Translations under genes and position numbers: made by a program | Notes under the pieces: model-generated | What the model saw: only the letters and a program-made list of their open reading frames with translations | What the model was told of the DNA's origin: nothing | Database searches by the model: none | Assembly (NCBI RefSeq): GCF_002904335.1 | Contig: NZ_PPHF01000010.1 | Coordinates: 1 to 64,000, forward strand | From: Amycolatopsis sp. CA-126428 | Lineage (GTDB): Bacteria; Actinomycetota; Actinomycetes; Mycobacteriales; Pseudonocardiaceae | DNA length: 64,000 nucleotides | Reading direction: 5' to 3' | In this document: positions 1 through 7,302 of the stretch, one piece after another | How the letters are laid out: the number at the start of each line of letters is the position of its first letter | How positions within the stretch are numbered: position 1 is the stretch's first letter

Positions 1-1
1 A

Positions 2-1189
2 CTCGACCCCACCGCCGAACTGTGGGCGTTCGTCATGGGCGAGTCGCCCGACTTCGAACCGTTCCGCCCGCGCTTGTCCCGCTACGGGATGGGGATGGAT
101 GACAGCGTGGCCGAAGCGGCAACGCAGGCGTTGGCGGACTTGCTGACGGAAATGGAGCGACGCGGCAAGATCCTCGGGGAGCAGCCGGGCCACCCGCCAA
201 AGGTCTCGCGCAAGCTCGCCGACAAGGCCGGGCTTGGCCTGCACCCGCTGGTGTGCGGGATCGATGAGTGTCACGAGTTGTTCCAGCACCCGAAGTACGG
301 CAAGAAAGCCGCCGAACTGGCAATCAGGCTGATCAAGCGAGGGCGCAAGTACGGGATTGTGCTGCTGCTGGCCACCCAGTCACCGACCAAGGACAGCATC
401 CCTCGGGAAGTCACCCGCAACGTCTCATGTGGAGTGGCGTTCAGCGTGGCCGATCAGGTGGCCAATGACGGTCTACTCGGGTCCGGGAAGTACGCGGCCG
501 GTATCCGCGCGACCGAGCTGCGGATCAACACCGACCGGGGAACGTGTGTCGCGGTCGGGATCACCGATGAGACGTTCGAGTTGGTGCGCACGTTCTACGT
601 CCCGTTCGAGGATGGGGCCGACGACGTCACGCCGGTCATCGCGCGGGCGGTGGCGCTGATTGAGGAGATGGGCCGGGCGGTCGAGTCCAGCGCGCGCCCG
701 CAACTCGACGCGGCACCGGTCGTCGCGGATCACTTGGCCGACGTCGCGACGGTGTTGGGGGGAGAGAAGCGGGTCCGGACTCAGGTGGTCCTGACTCGGT
801 TGGCCCGGCACGATCCCGGCGAGTACGGGGAGTGGACGTTCCGGGACCTGACAGCCGCCCTCGCTCCCTACGGGGTCGCCCCGGTCAAGTCAGACGGGAA
901 CAAGGTCATCCGCGCCGACGACGTGGCCGCCGCACTCGCCCGCCGGGACCGCGACGACGACGGCGGGGACGGAGACGGCAGGGATGCGGGCAGGGACCCG
1001 GCAGGGACTCAGGGACTTATCCCTAACGCGTCCCTGACCGAAAGTCCCTCGGCTGACCAGCACAAATCCGGCGCAGGGACGTCAGGGACCAACCGCCGGC
1101 GGGACCGGAAACTGGGTCGAAACCCGGGTGGCGGGGGTAGCGGCGAAGGTCCCTCCCTGCCGCCCCGCCGACCGGATGAGGGGAGGTGA
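2..1189 (+). CDS. FtsK/SpoIIIE (TraB-like) DNA translocase of an integrative element, 5' truncated by window edge
   Basis: The reading frame is open from the first bases, so the N-terminus lies outside the window. The visible part looks like the C-terminal half of an FtsK/SpoIIIE ATPase domain: a Walker-B-like stretch (LVCGIDECHELF) followed by a GIVLLLATQSPTKDSIP segment typical of actinomycete conjugative translocases. The P-loop would be upstream. The tail (about residues 300-384) is low-complexity and rich in Asp, Gly and Arg. In actinomycete integrative and conjugative elements such proteins move double-stranded DNA between cells at the membrane. The stop overlaps the next gene as GTGA, indicating one transcript. 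The transfer role is inferred from family and from the integrase 1.5 kb downstream. Confidence 0.75.
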   Translation, partial: LDPTAELWAFVMGESPDFEPFRPRLSRYGMGMDDSVAEAATQALADLLTEMERRGKILGEQPGHPPKVSRKLADKAGLGLHPLVCGIDECHELFQHPKYGKKAAELAIRLIKRGRKYGIVLLLATQSPTKDSIPREVTRNVSCGVAFSVADQVANDGLLGSGKYAAGIRATELRINTDRGTCVAVGITDETFELVRTFYVPFEDGADDVTPVIARAVALIEEMGRAVESSARPQLDAAPVVADHLADVATVLGGEKRVRTQVVLTRLARHDPGEYGEWTFRDLTAALAPYGVAPVKSDGNKVIRADDVAAALARRDRDDDGGDGDGRDAGRDPAGTQGLIPNASLTESPSADQHKSGAGTSGTNRRRDRKLGRNPGGGGSGEGPSLPPRRPDEGR

Positions 1190-1611
1190 CACGCCCTTTG
1201 CCTGACCCCACCACCCACGCACCGCAGACCGCCACTCAGCAGCATCCGAAAGGCAGCGACCATGACGACCACCGCGACGCGAAGGACGGCCGTCCGACCC
1301 ACGACGGCGGAGCGACCGGAACGAGGACGGCCGACGGCGACCGTGCCGACCGCGAGGACGGCGGAGACCAGTCCGACAGCGACCGACCCCGGCGTACCCG
1401 GCAGGGCGCCACCGTAGGACAGCCCGAACGCGCCGGAGACGCCCCGGAGCCGTCAGCCACGAGCAGACCGGCCGACCGGCCCACGGTGGCGCTGACGGCG
1501 ACCCCGGACGGCGCGCTATGGGTTGCGGTCGACGGCGCGGATATCCAGGAGTTGGCAGCCAGAATCACCGCAGCGTGTGACGCGCTCTATCGGACGCGGT
1601 CAGCCCGGTAA
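1186..1611 (+). CDS. Hypothetical hydrophilic protein of the integrative element
   Basis: A 141-residue product not recognised from any family. The first 95 or so residues are low-complexity, very rich in Asp, Arg, Gly and Thr and probably disordered. The last 40 residues (VALTATPDGALWVAVDGADIQ onward, ending in a short helix) look like a small folded unit. The GTG start overlaps the TGA stop of the translocase gene, so the two are probably co-translated. A second possible start lies a few codons downstream. A strong hairpin follows the stop. Function unknown; an accessory transfer or replication role is only a guess from position. Confidence 0.5.
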   Translation: MTRPLPDPTTHAPQTATQQHPKGSDHDDHRDAKDGRPTHDGGATGTRTADGDRADREDGGDQSDSDRPRRTRQGATVGQPERAGDAPEPSATSRPADRPTVALTATPDGALWVAVDGADIQELAARITAACDALYRTRSAR

Positions 1612-1624
1612 CGGCGGCACAGGA

Positions 1625-1661
1625 CAGAGACCCCCTCCGCCAGCTGGCGGAGGGGTCTCTG
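1625..1661. terminator. Hairpin terminator between convergent element genes
   Basis: Arms at 1625-1641 and 1646-1661 pair over 16 bp (CAGAGACCCCTCCGCC type, one bulged C) around an AGCT loop. It sits between the stop at 1611 (+) and the stop at 1682 (-), so it probably ends transcripts from both sides. Confidence 0.7.
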
Positions 1662-1681
1662 TCGTCGGAGGGCCGGTGCAC

Positions 1682-2611
1682 TCACCGAGTGGCGCACCGC
1701 CGGTAGCCGATGATCAAGTGCCCCTGTCCTTGTTGCTGTCGCAAGGTCAGCGCGCCGATTTGCGGACCGGGGTTGGCGTGCGGTGTGTCGTCGGTCAGCC
1801 CGCCGAAATCTAAGTGGCACGCGTCGACCGACAGCGTGCCGTCGGGGTTGGACGTTGTGGCCTGCCCGGGGAGGGACAGGTTGTTCACGTAGTCGCCCCG
1901 TGCCGTGACCTCATCGGCCATCGCGCGGATCGCCGCCGGGCAGTCCAGCACGTGCCAGGCGTCGGCGAACTGCCGTTGCGCGTCGGGGGCGAACACCGAA
2001 CACGCCAGCCTGTCATCCGGCTTGAACCGGGCAATGTGCTCGACCAGAAAGTTGACCATGCTCGCCGGGGTGTGGGGCAAGGTGCGGGCAAGCGCCTCAT
2101 TGTGGGCTTGATCGAGTTCTTGTTGCGTCTGGCGTTGCTGCCGGGCCGCGTCCACCACCAGCATCACCGACCCCGCCGCGATCATCACCACCCCGAGCGC
2201 CAGCGCCCCCGCTGTCCGCCAGCGCCGCACCCGTAGCCGCAACATCACCAGCGCGACCACTGTGGTACCCGTGAGCGCGATGCCCGCCAGCAACACCCAC
2301 CACCACGGGTCCACATAGGTCAGCAGCCACAACCCGACCACAACCAGCGGCGCTGTCACCCGCCACAACGGCGGTACGTGACGCGCCACCAGTAACACGG
2401 CCGCCAGGCCGCCGACACCGCCGAACAACCACGGCCATATCTCCCAACCGGACAGCCACCACGCCACCAGTGCGAGTGCGGCCGCCCCGATCAGCGCGGG
2501 AACCCGTGCGGCCCTTTCAATGGCCGCGCGTCGCCGATTTCGGTCCTGATCCCGGACTAATTTCCGCTCCCCGGCGGCAGCCATACGGTCTAAAAACGAT
2601 CCTCCACCCAT
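1682..2611 (-). CDS. Predicted membrane protein with C-terminal extracytoplasmic domain (element cargo)
   Basis: A 309-residue product from the ATG at 2611 (MGGGSFLDRMAAAGERK). Upstream in-frame codons exist but fall next to the terminator of the recombinase gene. A basic N-terminal region precedes four or five hydrophobic segments (roughly residues 35-160, e.g. ALIGAAALALVAWWLSG). A soluble domain of about 130 residues follows, with four cysteines (CSVFAPD, LDCPAA, ACHLDFGG, RRCATR) suited to disulphides outside the cell. No family recognised. It follows the recombinase gene in the same direction after a strong terminator, so it probably has its own promoter. Similar architecture is common in mobile elements of mycelial actinomycetes, but a transfer or exclusion role is inference. 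Confidence 0.55.
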   Translation of the reverse strand: MGGGSFLDRMAAAGERKLVRDQDRNRRRAAIERAARVPALIGAAALALVAWWLSGWEIWPWLFGGVGGLAAVLLVARHVPPLWRVTAPLVVVGLWLLTYVDPWWWVLLAGIALTGTTVVALVMLRLRVRRWRTAGALALGVVMIAAGSVMLVVDAARQQRQTQQELDQAHNEALARTLPHTPASMVNFLVEHIARFKPDDRLACSVFAPDAQRQFADAWHVLDCPAAIRAMADEVTARGDYVNNLSLPGQATTSNPDGTLSVDACHLDFGGLTDDTPHANPGPQIGALTLRQQQGQGHLIIGYRRCATR

Positions 2612-2665
2612 GGTCACCAGGATGCGCCTTAAGTGGCGACGACGCCAACCCTTGGTCAAAAAACA

Positions 2666-2707
2666 GCGGTGGGGTATCGGGCCATCACAGGCCCGATACC
2701 CCACCGC
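2666..2707 (-). terminator. Rho-independent terminator of the serine recombinase gene
   Basis: A perfect 17-bp inverted repeat (GCGGTGGGGTATCGGGC, arms 2666-2682 and 2691-2707) with an 8-nt loop. On the minus strand it is followed directly by TGTTTTTT. Hairpin plus U-tract just after the recombinase stop at 2720 is a textbook intrinsic terminator, unusual in such a high-GC genome. Confidence 0.9.
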
Positions 2708-2719
2708 ATGTGCGTCGTC

Positions 2720-4336
2720 TTAGCCGTGCTCCGGTTTAGAGTTGTCCGTCGCTGTCCAGTCGAGTAGATCAGTGATTTCCAGTGATTCCCCACCACTGGG
2801 GACGTGCTCGGTCAGTTCCGGCATGGCTTCCTTCCATCCGTCCGGTAGTCGCCATCCGGCTTTCCATGTACCGTCCGGTCGCTTCTGTACCGTGAAGGTA
2901 AAACCGAGTTCTAGCCATCGCGTGCGGCGCTCCTCCGGGGTCATTCGCGCTAGCTCTTGCCGCCACGTCCGATCGGTCGGGACCCATTGCACGCCCCCGG
3001 GGTCGACCGGGAGCGCCCGAAGCGCATCCAGTTCGGCAAGAATCTTGTCTCCGTCATCTTTTGCCCGCTGCCGTTCGTCTGTCGACTTCGCGCGCGCGAC
3101 ATTCGACATGACCTTGCCGTACTCGCGTTCCAGCTTGGCTATCTCGTTCGCATGGTTGGTCGGCGGCAACACCACGCGTTCCCGAACAGGAACCGATGCA
3201 AAGATCTTGTAGAAGGCTTGCTCGGCTAGTGGCTCGATTTGTTCCGCGCGCATCGCCGGGCCGTGTTTACGTGTAGGGCACCGCCAGTAGTTGTACTCGT
3301 ACACGACCGGCTGCCCGTCTTTGCCTGTTCGGTCGTGATGAGCGATCCGATGCCAGAGCGGCTCAAGGCATTCCGCGCACACCAGGACGCCCGAGAAGTC
3401 ATAGGGCTGATTACTGCCGCGCACCTTTCGAATCGACTTTTCATCCAGGCGGGCGGTGATCTCCGCTTGCTCCGCAGGTTCGAAGATTCCGAACTCGACA
3501 AGGGTCGGGTGTGTCAGCAGGCGGCGGAGTACGGAGGGGTTCCATTCGTGGCCTTTGTATTCGATCGTTGCGGGGTCTTCGCCGCGTCGTTCTGCGGCTA
3601 ATTGCATCTGCCGGTCGCGGGGAGCTAGAATCTTCTTCTCTTTCAGCCATGCACACATGTCGGAAAGGCCCTTCCCGGCGCGTGCCAGCTTCGACAGTGA
3701 ATGAAGAATTTTCACCGCGTAGGGGTCGAGTCCGAGAATCCATCCGCCGCCGGGCAGCTCGACCGGCATGGTGCCGTAATGGTGTCCCTCGCCGCCCCAG
3801 CGGCCCTCTTCTTTAAGCTTTGCCTTCGCTGAAACGAAGCGCTCTTTCATTCGCTCGCGTTCCATGCGTGCGAAGGCGGCAATCAAGGTAATCAGGAATT
3901 CCGACATAGAGTTGCTGGAATCGATGCCCTCGGCAATGCAGATTAGGCGCTTTCCTCGTGCCCTCAGCCATTCCAGCAAGGTCAGGGCGTCCATGACGTT
4001 GCGGACCAGGCGATCCAGCTTGGAAACAACGAGTGTCTTCCACGGCTTCGGTGGTGCATCGGACAACCATGCCTTAAGGCCGGTCCGCTTGTAGGGCTCC
4101 AAATCGCCGGACACGTGCAAGTCCTCGACGGTGTCGACGATCGGAATTCCGTAGGCATTCGTCCAACGATGAGTGGCGTCCGTCTGTACCTCCTTGGACG
4201 TGCTTTCGTCGGTGAAGAACGACTGCCGGACGTAGCACAGGGCCGCATCGCCCTCGGGGGTGAACGGGACGACCTCTGGCCGCCTGCTGGCCTGGAGCTT
4301 GTACCGGCGCTTCTTCCGGGGTGCAGGTGCGCTCAT
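2720..4336 (-). CDS. Large serine recombinase (integrase) of the element
   Basis: A 538-residue large serine integrase. The N-terminal resolvase domain carries the catalytic YVRQS motif (nucleophile Ser39) with the following S-x3-Q, and the SKLDRLVRN motif near residue 105. A recombinase domain follows (about 200-320), then a zinc ribbon (CAECLEPLW ... YWRCP, about 335-385) and a helical, charged stretch probably forming the coiled-coil arm. Length fits the family. The start is the ATG at 4336, preceded by GCGAGGATACCGAAG. The base composition is clearly lower in GC than the flanking chromosome, consistent with transfer. The start codon is about 50 bp from the junction with the interrupted phoD gene, so this enzyme most likely carried out that integration; the recombination itself is inferred. 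Confidence 0.93.
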   Translation of the reverse strand: MSAPAPRKKRRYKLQASRRPEVVPFTPEGDAALCYVRQSFFTDESTSKEVQTDATHRWTNAYGIPIVDTVEDLHVSGDLEPYKRTGLKAWLSDAPPKPWKTLVVSKLDRLVRNVMDALTLLEWLRARGKRLICIAEGIDSSNSMSEFLITLIAAFARMERERMKERFVSAKAKLKEEGRWGGEGHHYGTMPVELPGGGWILGLDPYAVKILHSLSKLARAGKGLSDMCAWLKEKKILAPRDRQMQLAAERRGEDPATIEYKGHEWNPSVLRRLLTHPTLVEFGIFEPAEQAEITARLDEKSIRKVRGSNQPYDFSGVLVCAECLEPLWHRIAHHDRTGKDGQPVVYEYNYWRCPTRKHGPAMRAEQIEPLAEQAFYKIFASVPVRERVVLPPTNHANEIAKLEREYGKVMSNVARAKSTDERQRAKDDGDKILAELDALRALPVDPGGVQWVPTDRTWRQELARMTPEERRTRWLELGFTFTVQKRPDGTWKAGWRLPDGWKEAMPELTEHVPSGGESLEITDLLDWTATDNSKPEHG

Positions 4337-4379
4337 CTTCGGTATCCTCGCTGGTAGACGCCTTGTTCGAGTGTAGTTA

Positions 4380-4410
4380 GTTGACACGCTTGGTGCGACC
4401 ACGAGGTCAT
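4380..4410. other. Probable element/chromosome junction (attachment-site half) inside phoD
   Basis: Left of this point is the integrase gene and its leader, with in-frame stops (TGA at 4382-4384). Right of it phoD coding sequence begins abruptly. The frame reads W-C-D-H-E-V-M-N-N-W from 4391, whereas PhoD proteins normally read W-D-D-H-E-V here, so only the second codon is altered. The bases TGGTGCGACCA (4391-4401) form a small palindrome and probably lie at or beside the crossover core. The exact core cannot be fixed without the other junction, which is outside the window. Confidence 0.65.
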
Positions 4411-5224
4411 GAACAACTGGAACGGCACCACCTCGCCCGCCCCGGCCGCGCGCAAGGCCGCCGGGTTCCAGGCCTTCTACGAGAACACCCCGATCCGGTC
4501 GACGGCCAAGCCCAACGGCGCGTCGATCCAGCTCTACCGGCAGCTGATGTGGGGCAACCTGGCCCGCTTCCACATGCTCGACACGCGCCAGTACCGCAGT
4601 GCCCAGGTGCCCGACCCCGCCGGCGACGCCGGTCCGGCCTGCGCCGACATGCGCAGCACCTCGCGCAGCATCCTCGGCGCCACCGAGGAGGCGTGGCTGC
4701 TCAAGCAGTTCGAGTCGCACCCCGCCACCTGGGACTTCCTCGGCCAGCAGGTCTTCTTCGCCACCCGGGACGCCGACGGCGACAAGGCCACCTGCGAGAG
4801 CAACGACTCCTGGCAGGGCTACGAGGCCTCCCGCAACCGGATCCAGCAGGGCTGGGTCGACCGCAAGGTCGCCAACCCGGTCGTGCTCACCGGCGACGTC
4901 CACCGGCACTGGGCCGCCGACCTGCGGCTCGACTACTTCGACCACAGTGCCCCGCTCATCGGCTCGGAGCTGGTCACGACGTCGGTGACGAGCAACAGTG
5001 ACACGGCCGCGGCACCAAGCGCCGCCTGGTACGCGAACAACCCGCACGTGAAGTACTGCAAGGGCGAGCGCGGCTACGTCCGCGTCACGACCACGCCGTC
5101 GCAGATGCGGGCGGACTTCATGACCACCTCCGACACGAGCGTCTACGACCCGGCGTCGGTGGTGATCAAGAACGACGTCAGCTACGTGGTGCAAGCGGGG
5201 AAAGCCGGCCTGCAAAAGGCCTGA
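4385..5224 (+). pseudogene. phoD: 3' fragment of a PhoD-family alkaline phosphatase/phosphodiesterase, split by the integrated element
   Basis: The frame encodes the C-terminal half (about 275 residues) of a PhoD-like metallophosphatase. Features seen are the D-H-E-V-x-N-N-W motif at the very start, a DTRQYR segment, and the metal-ligand motif VVLTGDVHRHW. Secreted PhoD enzymes are usually about 500-550 residues with a Tat signal. Here the signal peptide, the first metal-binding motifs and any start codon are missing, because the sequence runs into the integrase side of the element. The first in-frame ATG (4409) has no ribosome-binding site. The N-terminal half is expected at the far end of the element. 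Almost certainly inactive unless the element excises. Confidence 0.85.
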
Positions 5225-5421
5225 AGCCACGCTGCGTGACCCGCGGCGGCCGAACGGGTGGTCACGCCGTCCTCGTCCGGAGCAGCGCCCGCCCCAGGTA
5301 GCTACCGGGCATGCCGGATTCATGGTCCGGACCATGAAAAACGCATGGAGTCCGCGGGCCGGACGAAGGTAGACTGCCAAAATCCTGAAAGGACACCTGG
5401 TGTCCTGCCGCACCGAACACC

Positions 5422-5460
5422 GGGGGACCCGCGTCCGACTGGGGGTGGCGCGGGTCCCCC
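5422..5460. terminator. Hairpin downstream of the phoD fragment
   Basis: A perfect 12-bp inverted repeat (GGGGGACCCGCG, arms 5422-5433 and 5449-5460) followed by TTCCTG. The 200 bases between the phoD stop and this hairpin hold no convincing gene. It probably insulates phoD from the GH28 promoter immediately downstream. Confidence 0.6.
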
Positions 5461-5471
5461 TTCCTGCGATC

Positions 5472-5501
5472 TTGACAGTCCGTTCGCGACGCTCGTAATC
5501 T
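5472..5501 (+). promoter_or_regulatory. Putative primary-sigma promoter of the GH28 gene
   Basis: TTGACA at 5472-5477 and TAATCT at 5496-5501 with an 18-bp spacer, about 55 bp before the GTG start. It is one of the better -35/-10 matches in the window. Not tested; no operator was recognised beside it. Confidence 0.55.
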
Positions 5502-5554
5502 GAGTGCTCCGCCGTCATGCCGAATTCTTCGATTTCATGACAAGGCGGTTCCAC

Positions 5555-7036
5555 GTGAAGAAACTCTTGCTGATCACGTTCGCGGTGGCGGGGCTGGTGG
5601 TGGCCGGCGCCGGCGTTTCCGCCGCCGCGCCCGGCGGCGTTTACGACGTCAAGGACTACGGCGCCAAGGGAAACGGGTCGGCCAACGATTCCGCCGCCAT
5701 CGACAAGGCGATCACCGCGGCCGGCGCGGCGGGCGGCGGCACCGTCCGGTTCACCTCCGGCACGTACAAGTCGGCGAACACCGTCCACCTCAAGAGCAAC
5801 GTGACGATCCAGCTCGACGCGGGCGCGACGATCACCGGGTCCGGCGCGGACACCTACGACAAGCCCGAATCGAACCAGTGGGACGAGTACCAGGACTACG
5901 GGCACAGCCACTTCCACAACGCGATGTTCTACGGCGACAAGCTGACGAACATCGGCTTCACCGGCGCGGGCACCATCGACGGCGGCGGCAACCTCATCAC
6001 CGGCAACCCGAAGTCCGGCGAGGCCGACAAGATCCTGTCCCTCACCCGGTGTGACGGGCTGACACTGTCCGGCGTCAAGCTGCGCCGCGGCGGGCACTTC
6101 GCGGCGCTGATCAACGGCTGCACGAACGTCGTGTCCGACCACCTGACCATCGACACGGCGAGCGACCGCGACGGCTGGAACATCATCAGCACGACGAACG
6201 TCACGATCACGAACGCGAACATCGCGGCGAACGACGACGCACTGGTGTTCAAGAGCGACTACGCGCTCGGCGCGAAACTGCCGAACGGGAACGTCACGGT
6301 GAACAACGCGAAACTTTCGGCGCAGTGCTGCAACGCGCTGATGTTCGGGTCCGAGACGTGCGGTGACTTCACCGGCTACCAGTTCTCGGACATCACGATC
6401 ACCAGCGCGCACAAGTCCGGCATCGGCATCGTCTCCATGGACGGCGCCAAGATTTCCGACGTGCACTACCGCAACATCACGATGTCGGGCACGTATTCGC
6501 CGATCATGATGAAGATCGGCACGCGCAAGCGCTGCGGCAACAACCCCGGCGTCGGGTCGATCAGCGGCATCACGCTCGACAACGTCACCGGCACGCACAC
6601 CGGCACGAACTTCAGCCCGACGATCTGGGGCGCGGACAGCAGCCACCGCGTCTCCGACGTCACCTTCACCGGCGTGAAGCTGTCGGTGCCCGGCGGCAAC
6701 GGCACGATGGGCACGGGCGTGCCGAGCAACAACGCGACGGACTACAACCCGAAGAGCATCGGCACCCGCCCGTCGTACGGCTGGTACCTGCACTACGCGG
6801 CCGGCATCCGGTTCGTGAACAGCTCGGTGGAGTTCGCCAAGGACGACGGCCGCCCGGCGAGCATCGTCAACAACAGCTCGGACATCACGTTCGACCACTT
6901 CACCGCGGAGAAGGGCTCGAAGAGCCCGTTCGACATCGGCTTCCAGTCGGTGACGGGCTACTGCGTCAAGGACTCGGCGACCACGTCGGGCGCCACCCTC
7001 CGCATCAACACCACAAGCTCCACCTCAACCTGCTGA
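5555..7036 (+). CDS. Secreted beta-helix glycoside hydrolase, GH28-like (polygalacturonase/rhamnogalacturonase type)
   Basis: Starting from the GTG at 5555 (AAGGCGG eight bases upstream), the 493-residue product begins with a Sec signal peptide (VKKLLLITFAVAGLVVAGAGVSAAA). The mature part opens with the pectate-lyase superfamily pattern YDVKDYGAKGNG and a run of short beta-helix coils. GH28-type elements are visible (ANDDALVFKSD with paired Asp, then SGIGIVSMDG and IGTRKRC). The likely substrate is the galacturonan or rhamnogalacturonan backbone of pectin, outside the cell. Next to GH105 and GH29 genes this makes a pectin/rhamnogalacturonan cluster. The exact GH28 subfamily cannot be decided by eye, and lyase activity is not excluded. 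Confidence 0.8.
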   Translation: MKKLLLITFAVAGLVVAGAGVSAAAPGGVYDVKDYGAKGNGSANDSAAIDKAITAAGAAGGGTVRFTSGTYKSANTVHLKSNVTIQLDAGATITGSGADTYDKPESNQWDEYQDYGHSHFHNAMFYGDKLTNIGFTGAGTIDGGGNLITGNPKSGEADKILSLTRCDGLTLSGVKLRRGGHFAALINGCTNVVSDHLTIDTASDRDGWNIISTTNVTITNANIAANDDALVFKSDYALGAKLPNGNVTVNNAKLSAQCCNALMFGSETCGDFTGYQFSDITITSAHKSGIGIVSMDGAKISDVHYRNITMSGTYSPIMMKIGTRKRCGNNPGVGSISGITLDNVTGTHTGTNFSPTIWGADSSHRVSDVTFTGVKLSVPGGNGTMGTGVPSNNATDYNPKSIGTRPSYGWYLHYAAGIRFVNSSVEFAKDDGRPASIVNNSSDITFDHFTAEKGSKSPFDIGFQSVTGYCVKDSATTSGATLRINTTSSTSTC

Positions 7037-7047
7037 CCCACCCCACC

Positions 7048-7081
7048 GAGGCCCCTTCCCACCCACACGGGAAGGGGCCTC
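7048..7081. terminator. Terminator after GH28 gene
   Basis: Perfect 13-bp arms (GAGGCCCCTTCCC, 7048-7060 and 7069-7081) around an 8-nt loop, 12 bases after the stop codon at 7036. Confidence 0.8.
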
Positions 7082-7095
7082 TGGCGTGATCGAAG

Positions 7096-7235
7096 CGCCG
7101 ACACGCGTGATTAGAGGGTCGACACGCGTGATTGGCGGGTCGACACGGCGGAGCTGGTGACCCGAGCCGTGTCGACCCCTCAATCACGCGTGTCGACCCC
7201 TTGGTCACGCGAGTTGACTGCTGAATCACGCGTGT
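7096..7235. repeat. Cluster of ACACGCGTGATT repeats in direct and inverted orientation
   Basis: ACACGCGTGATT occurs at 7101-7112 and 7122-7133 (21-bp period) and its complement AATCACGCGTGT at 7182-7193 and 7224-7235. A degenerate copy lies near 7203. Between them sits a larger inverted repeat, GTCGACACGGC (7139-7149) with GCCGTGTCGAC (7166-7176). The whole stretch could fold into one long hairpin or cruciform. It lies between two convergent genes that each already have a terminator. Function unknown; no gene is seen here. Confidence 0.7.
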
Positions 7236-7256
7236 CGTCCGTTTCGGCACATACGA

Positions 7257-7285
7257 AAGGGCCCCGGCGTGAGCCGGGGCCCCTT
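7257..7285 (-). terminator. Terminator of GH105 gene
   Basis: GGGCCCCGGC and GCCGGGGCCC arms around a GTGA loop (core 7259-7282) with AAG/CTT extensions, 18 bases past the GH105 stop on the minus strand. Confidence 0.75.
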
Positions 7286-7302
7286 CTGCGGCGTCGCGGT
7301 GG

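Noticed and set aside
4336..4410. tRNA gene as integration target
   Set aside because: No cloverleaf can be drawn, and the downstream frame is clearly PhoD; serine integrases commonly use protein genes.
5258..5503. Small 81-codon frame between phoD fragment and GH28
   Set aside because: It runs through a 12-bp terminator hairpin and the promoter, with no ribosome-binding site or recognisable protein.
2720..6898. A 1392-codon open frame on the minus strand
   Set aside because: Only 2720-4336 is the recombinase. The remainder is antisense to phoD and GH28 and shows the Val/Arg/Ala-rich composition typical of shadow frames in high-GC DNA.
7096..7235. CRISPR array or attachment site
   Set aside because: Copies are only 12 bp, in both orientations, without regular spacers, and no integrase lies beside them.
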